Shown: positions 8,992 through 24,461 of the stretch, piece by piece
Layout: every line of letters starts with the position of its first letter
Numbering within the stretch: position 1 is the stretch's first letter
Source: Curtobacterium sp. MCBA15_008
GTDB lineage: Bacteria > Actinomycetota > Actinomycetes > Actinomycetales > Microbacteriaceae
Assembly: GCF_001865065.1 (NCBI RefSeq)
Contig: NZ_MJGN01000012.1
Span: 1 to 32,326 of the forward strand
Direction of reading: 5' to 3'
DNA: 32,326 nt
Notes under the pieces: model-generated
The model's input: only the letters and a program-made list of their open reading frames with translations
Database searches by the model: none
What the model was told of the DNA's origin: nothing
Position numbers and translations under genes: made by a program

Positions 8992-9762
8992 GTGACCAAC
9001 GAACGGCGGGTGCTGGTGCACCCGGACAAGCAGGCCCTCGGCGCTTCGGTCGCCGCACGCTTCATCACGAAGATCATCGACGTGCTCGACGAGCAGGAGC
9101 GCGCGGACATCGCGATCAGCGGTGGCTCGGTGTCGTCGCTCGTCCTCGCCGCGATCGGCCAGTCGCCGGCTCGCGAGAGCGTGGACTGGTCGAAGGTGCA
9201 CGTGTGGTGGGTCGACGAGCGCTGGGTCCCGGCGGGTGACGCCGACCGCAACATCACCGGCACGCAGACGGACTTCTTCGACCACGTCGACATCCCGGAG
9301 TCGAACATCCACCCGATCGCCGCGTCCGACGCCGGCATCAGCATCGACGATGCCGCCGCGCAGTACGAGCGCGAGCTGCAGGACGCCGCCCCCGAGGGCG
9401 CCGTCGCACCGCGGTTCGACATCACGCTGCTCGGCGTCGGCCCGGACGGCCACACCGCGTCGCTGTTCCCGGAGTTCCCGCAGCTCGACGTCACCGACCG
9501 CGCCGTCCTGTCGGTCGACGACTCCCCCAAGCCGCCGCCGCAGCGCCTGACGGTCACCTTCCCCGTGATCAACGCGTCGCAGCGGGTGTGGGTCATCCTC
9601 TCCGGTGCCGAGAAGGCGTCCGTCCTCGGGCTCGCCCTCGCGGGTGCCGCCGTCGACGAGGTCCCGGTCGGAGGCGTCCAGGGGCGCAAGCGCACTGTGT
9701 TCTTCGTCGACCAGGACGCCGCTCGTGACGTCCCCGAGAACCTCATCGCGTCGACCTACTAG
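8992..9762 (+). CDS. pgl: 6-phosphogluconolactonase
   Basis: Hydrolyses 6-phosphogluconolactone made by Zwf to 6-phosphogluconate. It belongs to the DevB/Pgl sugar-phosphate lactonase family related to glucosamine-6-phosphate isomerases: GGSVSSL near the N-terminus, WWVDERWVP with the DRN that follows, and GVGPDGHTASLFP are the conserved blocks. I chose GTG 8992 (256 residues) because the product then begins TNERRVLVHPD and GGGAG lies 4 nt upstream. ATG 8965 would add nine residues and is an alternative. It is the last gene of the plus-strand cluster; no 6-phosphogluconate dehydrogenase is present in the window. Confidence 0.93.
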   Translation: MTNERRVLVHPDKQALGASVAARFITKIIDVLDEQERADIAISGGSVSSLVLAAIGQSPARESVDWSKVHVWWVDERWVPAGDADRNITGTQTDFFDHVDIPESNIHPIAASDAGISIDDAAAQYERELQDAAPEGAVAPRFDITLLGVGPDGHTASLFPEFPQLDVTDRAVLSVDDSPKPPPQRLTVTFPVINASQRVWVILSGAEKASVLGLALAGAAVDEVPVGGVQGRKRTVFFVDQDAARDVPENLIASTY

Positions 9763-9778
9763 ACGCGACTGCTCTCGG

Positions 9779-9816
9779 ACGGGAGGCGCGGTGCCAGCTG
9801 GCACCGCGCCTCCCGT
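9779..9816. repeat. 38-bp perfect palindrome (family copy 1), likely terminator of pgl
   Basis: The sequence is a perfect palindrome with no spacer, centred on CCAG/CTGG between 9797 and 9798. It begins 17 nt after the pgl stop. The block 9777-9813 is identical to 13971-14007. The core GGAGGCGCGGTGCCAGC also recurs at 25940-25956. Confidence 0.8.
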
Positions 9817-9869
9817 TCGTTCGTCGTCCGGGCGCCCGCTCCCCCCGCTCGCGAGGTCGCGCCTACCGT

Positions 9870-9926
9870 CGAGATCGCACTTCGGCGGCCACGAACCGCC
9901 GTGTCGGCGCACAAAGTGCGATCTCG
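9870..9926. repeat. Composite inverted repeat in the pgl/rbpA convergent gap
   Basis: Arms 9870-9882 (CGAGATCGCACTT) and 9914-9926 are exact reverse complements. Inside lies a second stem, CGGCGG (9883-9888) with CCGCCG (9896-9901), continuous with the left arm, and a 12-nt bulge on the right side. CGCAC/GTGCG at the right side can form an alternative small hairpin. The function is unknown; the form is REP-like. Confidence 0.55.
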
Positions 9927-9949
9927 GCGGAAGGCACGGCGCGCACACG

Positions 9950-9987
9950 ACGAAGGCCCCCGCACCTGACGGTGCGGGGGCCTTCGT
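9950..9987 (-). terminator. Hairpin terminator downstream of rbpA
   Basis: A perfect 17-bp stem (9950-9966 with 9971-9987) around TGAC lies 11 nt past the rbpA stop. It lacks a clear T-run, which is common in high-GC actinobacteria. It may work for both converging transcripts. Confidence 0.65.
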
Positions 9988-9998
9988 GACGTCGAGCG

Positions 9999-10358
9999 CT
10001 ACTTCGCGGTACCGCGACGCTGCCGGAGCTGCTGGAGCGCGTCCTCGAGGAGCTGCGCTGCCTCTTCCTCGGTGCGACGCTCCTTCACGTACGCGAGGTG
10101 CGTCTTGTAGGGCTCCGTCTTGGAGACCACGGGAGGGTTCTCCTTGTCGCGGCCAGCCGGGAGCCCGGTCGACGGCGAGTCCACCGTCTCCGGGATCTCC
10201 TCGTCAGGAAGGCCGGCGGCGAAGTACCGCACGACCTCGTTGCCGAGGGCGTCCCAGTAGGAGATCGCCACCCGCTCGGCCTGGACCCCGCGGTCCTGCT
10301 CCCCCATCGGGCCCGCGCCGACGCGCGAGCCCCGGATTGCACTGCCTCCGCTTGCCAT
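9999..10358 (-). CDS. rbpA: RNA polymerase-binding protein RbpA
   Basis: RbpA is an actinobacterial transcription factor that binds the sigma factor and core RNA polymerase and stabilises the open promoter complex. The 119-residue product has the conserved core AERVAISYWDALGNEVVRYF, then the linker with LPDEEIPETVDSP and the highly conserved KTHLAYVKERRTEEEAAQLL region near the C-terminus. ATG 10358 lies 3 nt after the secG stop, with GGGGAG inside the end of secG 7 nt upstream as ribosome site. It therefore forms a two-gene unit with secG. Confidence 0.95.
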   Translation of the reverse strand: MASGGSAIRGSRVGAGPMGEQDRGVQAERVAISYWDALGNEVVRYFAAGLPDEEIPETVDSPSTGLPAGRDKENPPVVSKTEPYKTHLAYVKERRTEEEAAQLLEDALQQLRQRRGTAK

Positions 10359-10361
10359 GGA

Positions 10362-10613
10362 TCAGCTCCCCGCCGTGAACTTGTTGATGAGACCGAGCAC
10401 GATGATGGAGACGATCCAGACCAGACCGAGGATCACCGTGATGCGGTTGAGGTTTCGCTCGGCGACGCCGGACGCCCCGAGGTTGCTCGTCACGCCGCCG
10501 CCGAACATGTCGGAGAGGCCGCCACCGCGGCCCTTGTGCAGCAGGATGAGGAGCGTGAGCAGGAGGCTCGTGATTGCGAGCAGGACCTGCAGCACGACGG
10601 AGAGAATCGCCAC
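10362..10613 (-). CDS. secG: Preprotein translocase subunit SecG
   Basis: Small membrane subunit of the SecYEG protein export channel. The 83 residues contain two hydrophobic segments (about 3-24 and 56-78) separated by the conserved cytoplasmic loop HKGRGGGLSDMFGGGV. The start is GTG at 10611-10613 with AAAGG (10620-10624) 6 nt upstream. A good -10 lies at 10644-10649, giving a short leader. It precedes rbpA in the same transcript and lies downstream of tpiA, separated from it by a hairpin, a position next to the glycolytic genes also known in other Gram-positive bacteria. Confidence 0.95.
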   Translation of the reverse strand: MAILSVVLQVLLAITSLLLTLLILLHKGRGGGLSDMFGGGVTSNLGASGVAERNLNRITVILGLVWIVSIIVLGLINKFTAGS

Positions 10614-10643
10614 GACGTACCTTTCGTGTCAGTCAGCCATCCG

Positions 10644-10649
10644 AGTATA
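10644..10649 (-). promoter_or_regulatory. -10 element of the secG-rbpA promoter
   Basis: TATACT on the minus strand is close to the TATAAT consensus. It would start transcription about 24 nt before secG. No clear TTGACA-like -35 is seen. Confidence 0.55.
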
Positions 10650-10690
10650 CCGGCCAGGTGGTCGGCCGAGGTTCCACGGGCTGGGCGTGG

Positions 10691-10723
10691 CACAGGCCGG
10701 CCGCACGTGGCGACCGGCCTGTG
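10691..10723 (-). terminator. Hairpin terminator after tpiA
   Basis: CACAGGCCGG (10691-10700) pairs exactly with 10714-10723 around a 13-nt loop, 9 nt past the tpiA stop. It separates the gap-pgk-tpiA operon from secG-rbpA. Confidence 0.6.
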
Positions 10724-10732
10724 ACCGGTGGA

Positions 10733-11512
10733 TCAGAGTCCGACGTGCTGCCGGAAGCGCGCGATGGCCGCGAACTCCTGCACGTCGAGGGAGGCGCCAC
10801 CGACGAGCGCGCCGTCGATGTCGGGTTCGCGGAGGAAGCCCGCGATGTTGCCGGACTTCACCGAGCCGCCGTAGAGCACACGGGTCGCCGCAGCGGCCTC
10901 GTCGCCCCAGGCCGCAGCGATGCCGCGACGCAGGGCCGCGCATTCGTCCTGGGCCTGCTCGGCGGTTGCGGCCTGGCCGGAGCCGATGGCCCAGACGGGC
11001 TCGTACGCGACGACGATCTCGGACGGCTTCACGGCGTCGAGCACGACCTGCAGCTGCTCGACGGGCACGACGCCGGCGCCGCGCTCCTCGCGCTGCGCAC
11101 CGGTCTCGCCGACGCAGACGACGGGCACGAGGCCGTGCTTGACGGCCGCTGCGGTCTTCGCTGCGACGACCTCGTCGGTCTCCCCGTGCAGCGTGCGCCG
11201 CTCGGAGTGGCCGACGATGACGTACTGGGCGTCGAGTGCCGCGAGGAACGCGCCGGAGACGTCACCGGTGTAGGCACCGGAGTCGAACTGCGACAGGTCC
11301 TGCGCACCGAAGTGGATCGGCAGCTTGTCGGCCGAGATGAGCGTCTGCACGCTCCGCAGGTCGGTGAAGGGCGGGAACACCGCGACCTCGACGTCGTCGA
11401 AGTCGTGGCGGGCGTCCTTCAGGGTCCACGCGAGCTTCTGCACCGTGGCGATGGCCTGGAGGTGGTCCAGGTTCATCTTCCAGTTGCCGGCGATGAGCGG
11501 CGTCCGGGTCAT
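10733..11512 (-). CDS. tpiA: Triose-phosphate isomerase
   Basis: Interconverts dihydroxyacetone phosphate and glyceraldehyde 3-phosphate. The TIM-barrel signatures are present: GNWKMN (9-14) with the catalytic lysine K12, VGHSERR with the electrophilic histidine, and [11 protein letters not shown] with the catalytic glutamate. ATG 11512 gives 259 residues and overlaps the pgk stop as ATGA; an ATG three codons upstream lies deeper in pgk and is less likely. It is the third gene of gap-pgk-tpiA. Confidence 0.97.
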   Translation of the reverse strand: MTRTPLIAGNWKMNLDHLQAIATVQKLAWTLKDARHDFDDVEVAVFPPFTDLRSVQTLISADKLPIHFGAQDLSQFDSGAYTGDVSGAFLAALDAQYVIVGHSERRTLHGETDEVVAAKTAAAVKHGLVPVVCVGETGAQREERGAGVVPVEQLQVVLDAVKPSEIVVAYEPVWAIGSGQAATAEQAQDECAALRRGIAAAWGDEAAAATRVLYGGSVKSGNIAGFLREPDIDGALVGGASLDVQEFAAIARFRQHVGL

Positions 11513-12726
11513 GCGGTCCACCCCAGTGCTTCGAGACCGGGCAGCGACTTGCCCTCGAGGAACTCGAGGCTCGCACCGCCACCGGTCGAGATGTGCCCGA
11601 ACTGGTCGTCCGAGAAGCCGAGCGAGCGCACGGCAGCGGCGGAGTCGCCACCGCCGACGACGCCGAGGCCGTCGACCTCCGTGAGCGCCTGCGCGACGGT
11701 CTTCGTACCGGCCGCGAACGCCGGGAACTCGAACACGCCCATCGGGCCGTTCCAGAACACCGTCTTCGATCCCGCGACGGCCGAGGCGAACCGCGCTGCG
11801 GTCTCCGGGCCGATGTCGAGGCCGATGCCGTCCGTGCCGAACGACGAGGACTCGATGGCGTCGGCCGCCACCGTCTCGTGGTCGGCATCCGCCGCGAAGG
11901 CCGAGGCCACCACGACGTCAGTCGGCAGGTCGATGGTGACGCCGAGCTCCTTCGCCCGCGAGAGGTACTCGCGGACGACATCGAGCTGGTCCGCCTCGAG
12001 CAGCGACTTCGCGACCCCGTGGCCCTGGGCCGCGAGGAACGTGAAGAGCATGCCGCCGCCGATGCACAGGGTGTCCACCTTGGGCAGGATGTGGTCGATC
12101 ACGCCGAGCTTGTCGCTGACCTTCGACCCGCCGAGCACCACCGTGTAGGGGCGCTCCGGGTCCTTCGTCAGTCGCTCGAGCACCCGCAGCTCGGTCTCGA
12201 TGAGCGAGCCGGCCGCGCTCGGCAGGGCCGACGCGAGCTCGTACACCGAGGCCTGCTTGCGGTGGACGACACCGAAGCCGTCGGACACGAACGCATCCCC
12301 GAGGGCGGCGATGCGGTCCGCGAAGGCACCGCGCGTGGCGGCGTCCTTCGAGGTCTCCTCCGGGTTGAACCGGAGGTTCTCGAGCAGCAGGACGTCGCCG
12401 TCCTCGAGGGTCTCGGCGGCCGCGGTCGCCTCGTCGCCGACGGTCTCGCCGACGAACGTGACCTCTTTGCCGAGCAGCTCGGAGAGCCGCTGACCCACCG
12501 GTGCGAGCGAGAACTCCGGCTTGGGCTCGCCGTCGGGGCGGCCCAGGTGGGAGATCACGATGACGCGTGCGCCGGCGGTGATGAGGGTGTTGAGGGTCGT
12601 CAGCGATGCGCGGACGCGGCCGTCGTCGGTGATCGTGCCGTCCTTGAGCGGGACGTTCAGGTCACAACGGACGACGACGCGCTTGCCGGCGAGGTCGCCG
12701 AGGTCCTCGAGGGTGCGGAGGGCCAT
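11509..12726 (-). CDS. pgk: Phosphoglycerate kinase
   Basis: Transfers phosphate from 1,3-bisphosphoglycerate to ADP, making ATP and 3-phosphoglycerate. The N-terminal domain contains RCDLNVPL and SHLGRPDG, which bind substrate; the C-terminal domain contains the ADP-binding GGSKVSDK and GGGDSAAAV motifs. The 405-residue length is normal. ATG 12726 lies 3 nt after the gap stop with only a weak ribosome site (GAGCGG) inside gap, so expression probably depends on coupling to gap. The stop overlaps tpiA by four nucleotides. Confidence 0.97.
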   Translation of the reverse strand: MALRTLEDLGDLAGKRVVVRCDLNVPLKDGTITDDGRVRASLTTLNTLITAGARVIVISHLGRPDGEPKPEFSLAPVGQRLSELLGKEVTFVGETVGDEATAAAETLEDGDVLLLENLRFNPEETSKDAATRGAFADRIAALGDAFVSDGFGVVHRKQASVYELASALPSAAGSLIETELRVLERLTKDPERPYTVVLGGSKVSDKLGVIDHILPKVDTLCIGGGMLFTFLAAQGHGVAKSLLEADQLDVVREYLSRAKELGVTIDLPTDVVVASAFAADADHETVAADAIESSSFGTDGIGLDIGPETAARFASAVAGSKTVFWNGPMGVFEFPAFAAGTKTVAQALTEVDGLGVVGGGDSAAAVRSLGFSDDQFGHISTGGGASLEFLEGKSLPGLEALGWTA

Positions 12727-12729
12727 GTG

Positions 12730-15013
<2,284 letters not shown>

Positions 15014-15088
15014 AGCATCATTCCTAACGTTTCTTCTGGTGGGGTCCGCGTACCCGGCGCACGTCGTGTGGAGCGGCCGGAGGGACGG

Positions 15089-15991
15089 TCACTCCCGGCC
15101 GAGATCTCGGTTCTTCACACGCACGGCGACGCCTGGCATCCCGCGGAGGATGTTCGCCAACTCGGCGACGATGGCGACCGAGCGGTGCTTGCCGCCGGTA
15201 CAGCCGATGGCGATCGTAGCGTGTCTTTTGTTCTCGCGCTGGTACCCCTCGAAGACCGGCTCGAGCACGGAGGCGTAGCGGTCGACGAACGGACGGGCTC
15301 CCTGCTGGGCGAGCACGTAGTCCGAGACGGGCTTGTCGAGGCCGGTGTGGGGGCGCAGTTCCGGCACCCAGTAAGGGTTCGGCAGGAACCGCACGTCGGC
15401 GACCATGTCGGCGTCGGCGGGCAGTCCGTACTTGAAGCCGAAGCTCATCAGCGTCACCTGGACGCCGACGAAGTGGTCGTCGGCGAACCGGTCGGTCACG
15501 GCGTTCGCGAGCTGGTGGATGTTCAGGTCCGAGGTGTCGATGACGAGGTCGGACGCCTCGCGCAGCGCGGAGAGCCGGGCGCGCTCACGGGCGATCCCGT
15601 CGAGCAGCGTGTCCTCGCCCTGCAGCGGGTGCGGTCGTCGGACCTGCTCGAACCGTCGCACGAGCACTGCGTCGGTGGCTTCGAGGAAGAGCACGCGGAC
15701 GCGGGCCGAGGTCGTCGACCGGACCTGCTCGACCGCCTGTTCGGGGTTGGTGAAGAACCGGCCACCGCGGACGTCGACCACCGTGGCGATCTTCGGGATC
15801 TTCTCGCCCGCACGGTCGGCGAGCTCGGTCAGCGGCGCGAGCATCTGGGTCGGCAGGTTGTCGACCACGTACCAGCCGAGGTCCTCGAGCGCCTTGCCGA
15901 CGGTTGAACGCCCGGCCCCGGACATGCCGGTGACGATGAGGATGTCGTGCTGCTGCGGCGATCGGGTCGATGCCTGGTCGCTGTCGGTCAT
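15089..15991 (-). CDS. rapZ: RapZ-family nucleotide-binding protein
   Basis: RapZ/YvcJ proteins bind nucleotides; in Escherichia coli RapZ guides RNase E to the small RNA GlmZ and senses glucosamine 6-phosphate. The role in actinobacteria is not settled. The 300-residue product has a P-loop GMSGAGRS (22-29), with arginine in place of the usual lysine, a change common in actinobacterial members, then DNLPTQML and the conserved C-terminal [15 protein letters not shown] 15991 lacks its own ribosome site. It is the third copy of a 17-bp repeat, and its ATG overlaps the stop of a six-codon mini-ORF (ATGA), so translation probably depends on re-initiation. Genes uvrC and whiA flank it. Confidence 0.93.
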   Translation of the reverse strand: MTDSDQASTRSPQQHDILIVTGMSGAGRSTVGKALEDLGWYVVDNLPTQMLAPLTELADRAGEKIPKIATVVDVRGGRFFTNPEQAVEQVRSTTSARVRVLFLEATDAVLVRRFEQVRRPHPLQGEDTLLDGIARERARLSALREASDLVIDTSDLNIHQLANAVTDRFADDHFVGVQVTLMSFGFKYGLPADADMVADVRFLPNPYWVPELRPHTGLDKPVSDYVLAQQGARPFVDRYASVLEPVFEGYQRENKRHATIAIGCTGGKHRSVAIVAELANILRGMPGVAVRVKNRDLGRE

Positions 15992-16008
15992 AGGTCGCTG
16001 TCGGTCAT
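15988..16008 (-). CDS. Mini-ORF 2 of the rapZ leader (6 codons)
   Basis: ATG ACC GAC AGC GAC CTA TGA encodes MTDSDL. Its stop overlaps the rapZ start (ATGA), and its start overlaps the stop of mini-ORF 1. The first five residues repeat the rapZ N-terminus MTDSD. It has no ribosome site of its own. It may be only a trace of repeat expansion; translation is unproven. Confidence 0.4.
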   Translation of the reverse strand: MTDSDL

Positions 16009-16025
16009 CGGGCGGTGTCGGTCAT
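16005..16025 (-). CDS. Mini-ORF 1 of the rapZ leader (6 codons)
   Basis: ATG ACC GAC ACC GCC CGA TGA encodes MTDTAR and ends in an ATGA overlap with mini-ORF 2. It is the only one of the three ATG copies with a ribosome site at usable distance: GGAG at plus 16037-16040, 11 nt upstream, the same spacing as tkt and zwf. Confidence 0.4.
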   Translation of the reverse strand: MTDTAR

Positions 16026-16050
16026 CTGGGAGTGGGCTCCGTCGTGGCGG

Positions 16051-16069
16051 CCCGGGCGCGTCGCCCGGG
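16051..16069. repeat. Hairpin between uvrC and rapZ
   Basis: CCCGGGCG (16051-16058) pairs with CGCCCGGG (16062-16069) around CGT. It lies upstream of the rapZ leader ribosome site and has no T-run. It could lower read-through from uvrC or mark processed mRNA. Confidence 0.4.
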
Positions 16070-16123
16070 GAGGTCTCGGATGCGGGAGGTCGCGGCTGCG
16101 GTCAAGGGTATCGCCCGGTGGCG

Positions 16124-16162
16124 GACGGGAGGCACGGTTTGCGTCATGACGGGAGGTGCGGT
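16124..16162. repeat. Direct repeats of a palindrome half-element at the uvrC stop
   Basis: GACGGGAGGCACGGT (16124-16138) and GACGGGAGGTGCGGT (16148-16162) are 24 bp apart. Both resemble the left half of the palindrome copies at 9779 and 13973, but no matching right half is present. The second copy lies inside the last uvrC codons. Confidence 0.4.
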
Positions 16163-18201
16163 CCGTCCGGGGTCACCTGTGGGAGCCGCACTGCACCTTC
16201 TGGAAGGGACTCGGCTTCCTGCGGGTTCGCGACGGCCTCGGGTGCGCTGGGAGGCGCAACGGCCGCGTCGGCCGGGCTGACCGGGGTGGGCCCGACCGGC
16301 GCGCTCGTCGGGGTCTGCTGCAGCTTCGTGACGACCGCCGCGGCGGTCGCGGGACCGACGCCGGGGACCTCGCCGATCTCGTCCGCCGTCGCCTCGCGCA
16401 GCCGTGTGACCGACCCGAAGTGCTTCAGCAGCGCGTTCACCCGGCTCGGACCGAGCCCGGGGATCTCGGACAGCTGCGAGCGGACGTCGCGCTTCCGACG
16501 GGTGCGCTGGTGGGTGATCGCGAACCGGTGGGCCTCGTCGCGGATGCGCTGGATGAGGAACAGCGCCTCGGAGTTGCGGGGCAGGATCACCGGGAAGTCG
16601 TCGTCCGGCAGCCAGAGCTCCTCGAGACGCTTCGCGATGCCGACGAGGGCGATGTCGCGCACGCCGGCCTCGTCCATCGCCCGCTTCGCCGCCTGCACCT
16701 GCGGCTGACCACCGTCGACGATGAGCAGCTGCGGGCGGTACGCGAAGCGCTTGGTCGGCTTGGACCCCTCGACGACCTCGTCGCTCGTGACGTCGGGGAC
16801 GTCCGGCGCCGCGGCGTCCTCGTCGAGACGTGCCAGGCGTCGTGACAGCACCTGGTACATGCTGTCCGTGTCGTCGGTGGTCTCGGCGATCGTGTACCGC
16901 CGGTACTGGTCCTTGCGGGGCAGTCCGTCCTCGAAGACCACCATCGACGCGACGACGTTGGTGCCCTGCAGGTGCGAGATGTCGTAGCACTCCATCCGGA
17001 GCGGCGCCTCGGTCATGCCGAGGGCGTCCTGGATGTCGGCCAGGGCCGCGGACCGCGTCGTGTAGTCGGCGGAGCGCTTGGTCTTGTAGAGCATGAGCGC
17101 CTGCGCCGCGTTCTGCGCCGCGGTGCGCGCGAGCCCCGCACGGTCGCCGCGCTGGGCGGTGCTGAGCTTCGTGCCGCGGCCGCCGCGACGCTCGCTGAGC
17201 CACTGCTGCAGCGCGTCGGCGTCCTCGGGGAGCTCCGGCACCACCACCTCGCGCGGGGGTTCCTCGGTGGTGGCGTACTGCCCCTGGACGATCTGTTCGA
17301 CGAGGTCGCCCGTCGAGATGTCGAGTTCCTTGTCGACGACCCACCCGCGGACACCGCGGATGCGGCCACCGCGCACCGAGAACAGTTGCACGGCCGCGGC
17401 GAGCTCGTCTTCGGCGATGCCGAACAGGTCGAGGTCGACGGAGTCGCGGAGGACGACGGCCGACTTCTCGAGCACGGCCTCGAGCGCGCCGACCTGGTCG
17501 CGGAACTTCGCGGCCTGCTCGTACTGCATCGCATCGGCCGAGGCGGCCATCCGCTGCCGCAGCTGCGTGATCACGCGGCGGTCGTAGCTCGCCATGAAGC
17601 GGACGAACTCCTCGACCAGCACCCGGTGCTCGGCGATCGTGACCTTCTGCGAGCACGGGCCGCCGCACTTGCCGATCTGCCCCGGGAAGCAGGGCTTGCC
17701 CGTCTGCATCGCCTTCTTGTACGACGAGTCCGAGCAGGTGCGGATCGGGAACACCTTGATCATCAGGTCGATGGTGTCGTGCACCGCCCAGATCTTCGGG
17801 TACGGCCCGAAGTACTTCGCGCCCTTGATCTTCCGGTTCCGCGTCACCATCACCCGAGGGCTCTCCTCGCCCAGCGTGATCGCCATGTACGGGTACGACT
17901 TGTCGTCGCGGAACTTGACGTTGAACGGCGGGTCGAACTCCTTGATCCACGTGTACTCGAGCTGCAGCGCCTCGATCTCGGAGCCGACGGTGGTCCACTC
18001 GACACTGCGTGCCGTCAGGACCATGCGCCGGGTGCGCTCGTGCAGCGTCGGCAGCGGTGCGAAGTAGTTGCTCAGCCGTGCGCGGAGGTTCTTCGCCTTG
18101 CCGACGTAGAGCACCCGGCCGGCTTCGTCACGCCACCGGTAGACGCCCGGGTCGGTCGGGATCTCCCCCGCCTTCGGACGCCACGAGACGGTGTCCGCCA
18201 C
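16144..18201 (-). CDS. uvrC: Excinuclease ABC subunit C
   Basis: UvrC makes both incisions around a DNA lesion in the UvrABC repair system. Visible in order: the GIY-YIG nuclease domain for the 3' cut (about 14-92, with [22 protein letters not shown]), a UVR motif that contacts UvrB (about 205-240), the RNase H-like nuclease domain for the 5' cut (about 390-540, [10 protein letters not shown]) and tandem helix-hairpin-helix motifs (about 570-627, IPGLGPSR and VPGVGPAT). A further tail of about 57 residues rich in Pro, Ala and Val follows, which most UvrC proteins lack. GTG 18201 abuts the uvrA stop (TAG|GTG), so the two are probably co-translated. Confidence 0.96.
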   Translation of the reverse strand: MADTVSWRPKAGEIPTDPGVYRWRDEAGRVLYVGKAKNLRARLSNYFAPLPTLHERTRRMVLTARSVEWTTVGSEIEALQLEYTWIKEFDPPFNVKFRDDKSYPYMAITLGEESPRVMVTRNRKIKGAKYFGPYPKIWAVHDTIDLMIKVFPIRTCSDSSYKKAMQTGKPCFPGQIGKCGGPCSQKVTIAEHRVLVEEFVRFMASYDRRVITQLRQRMAASADAMQYEQAAKFRDQVGALEAVLEKSAVVLRDSVDLDLFGIAEDELAAAVQLFSVRGGRIRGVRGWVVDKELDISTGDLVEQIVQGQYATTEEPPREVVVPELPEDADALQQWLSERRGGRGTKLSTAQRGDRAGLARTAAQNAAQALMLYKTKRSADYTTRSAALADIQDALGMTEAPLRMECYDISHLQGTNVVASMVVFEDGLPRKDQYRRYTIAETTDDTDSMYQVLSRRLARLDEDAAAPDVPDVTSDEVVEGSKPTKRFAYRPQLLIVDGGQPQVQAAKRAMDEAGVRDIALVGIAKRLEELWLPDDDFPVILPRNSEALFLIQRIRDEAHRFAITHQRTRRKRDVRSQLSEIPGLGPSRVNALLKHFGSVTRLREATADEIGEVPGVGPATAAAVVTKLQQTPTSAPVGPTPVSPADAAVAPPSAPEAVANPQEAESLPEGAVRLPQVTPDGPHLPS

Positions 18202-21246
<3,045 letters not shown>

Positions 21247-21254
21247 CGTCGTCG

Positions 21255-21260
21255 ATTCTA
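21255..21260 (-). promoter_or_regulatory. -10 element of uvrA, leaderless
   Basis: TAGAAT on the minus strand is followed by 8 nt and then the uvrA ATG, placing transcription start at or next to the start codon. No TTGACA-like -35 is visible, which is common for actinobacterial promoters. Confidence 0.55.
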
Positions 21261-21294
21261 CGAAGCGGGACCGACATTCGGCCGTGATGGACGG

Positions 21295-22219
21295 TCAGAC
21301 GAGTGCGTCGAGAGCGAACGCGACGCGGGCGGCCCGCTCGCTGGCAGTCCAGAGCCGGGCCGCCTCGGTGCGGTCGTGCGCGCGCGGTTCGGCGCGGACC
21401 ACGGTCGCGGGGCCGCGCAGCTGCATCCAGCCCCCGGGCCCCCAGTACTCCCCCGACCGCACGTCGGGAGCGACCGCCGCGTGCACGAGCGGTTCGGCAC
21501 CGGCGTCCTTGCCCTGCACGAACGAGCGCCGCGCGGGGAGGGACTGCACCGGGCGCATCCACACCGGCTCGGACCGTGACGGCGCGATCTCCGGGCGCTC
21601 GGGGGCGAGCATGTCGAGCGAGAGCCCCGGGTGCGCGACGACGCTCGACACCGACGATCCCGCGTCGGCGAGGCGTTCCGCCAGCTCGAACCCGAACAGC
21701 ATCACGGCGAGCTTGCTCCGGCCGTACTGGCGGTGGCTCGAGTAGTGATCGGCGCCGAGCGGGTCGCGCCGGTCGAGTCGGGCCCACCGGTGCGCGATCG
21801 ACCCGAGGTGCACGACGCGACCCCCGCGGCGCTCGAGCAGCGGCAGGGTCCGGGCCGTCCACGCGAAGTGCCCGAGGTGGTTCGTGCCGATCTGCAGTTC
21901 GGTCCCCTGCGCAGTGGTCCGCAGGTCGGCCGCACCGACGACGCCGGCGTTGTTCACGATCGCGTCGACACCGTCCGGCTCGGTCCGCGCGAGTTCCTCG
22001 GACGCCGCACGCACGCTGTCGAGGTCCGCCAGGTCGACGTGCAGGTGCGCGAGGTCGGCACCGTCCACGTGGCGACGGATGCTCCGCTCGGCAGCAGCCG
22101 CGCGGCCGGCGTCGCGGGTCGCGAGCACCACACGGTGGCCGGCCGCCGCGAGCTGCTCGGCCGCGTGGTACCCGAGACCGGCGCTCGCACCCGTGACGAC
22201 GACGGTCCGGCGCTCGGCC

Positions 22220-22230
<11 letters not shown>
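21295..22230 (-). CDS. Short-chain dehydrogenase/reductase, retinol-dehydrogenase-like
   Basis: NAD(P)-dependent oxidoreductase of the classical-like SDR family. It shows the cofactor motif TGASAGLG (13-20), NNAG (93-96), catalytic S144 and Y169-GRS-K173. R40 after LAT suggests NADP(H) preference. The substrate is unknown; the sequence resembles the broad retinol dehydrogenase/WWOX-like group often labelled by similarity only. It has 311 residues. ATG 22230 overlaps the end of uvrB by 11 nt, with GGAG inside uvrB 10 nt upstream, so it is co-transcribed with uvrB. It lies between uvrB and the uvrA promoter, an unexpected place for a metabolic enzyme. Confidence 0.88.
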
Positions 22231-24304
<2,074 letters not shown>

Positions 24305-24311
24305 GGCCTCA

Positions 24312-24317
24312 ACGGTA
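24312..24317 (-). promoter_or_regulatory. -10 element of uvrB, leaderless
   Basis: TACCGT fits TANNNT and is followed by 7 nt and the uvrB ATG. No ribosome site lies between them. The rest of the uvrB/MFS divergent gap (24318-24461) shows no clear operator or SOS box. Confidence 0.5.
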
Positions 24318-24461
24318 GTCGGGACCGCCGACACCGGAGCCGCGTGCTCGCCCTGGGCGTATCGTCCACGGCAAGCTGCTTCCGAGTCGGCTGATAGTGA
24401 CGCGGAATAGCCTCCGATCCGTTCAGCAACCCGAATCGTTCTCACTCCCCGAAGAGGCCCC

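Larger units (their letters stand above)
15975..16025 (-). repeat. Triplicated 17-bp unit spanning the rapZ start
   Basis: On the minus strand the units start at 16025, 16008 and 15991. Units 2 and 3 share ATGACCGACAGCGACC; unit 1 keeps ATGACCGACA and diverges after that. Because 17 is one less than 18, each unit puts its ATG in a new frame and creates an ATGA junction. Confidence 0.85.

Noticed and set aside
21255..21290. CGAATGTCGGTC upstream of uvrA as an SOS box
   Set aside because: Actinobacterial LexA sites need a GAAC-N4-GTTC type dyad; the right half is missing. No better match was found upstream of uvrB.
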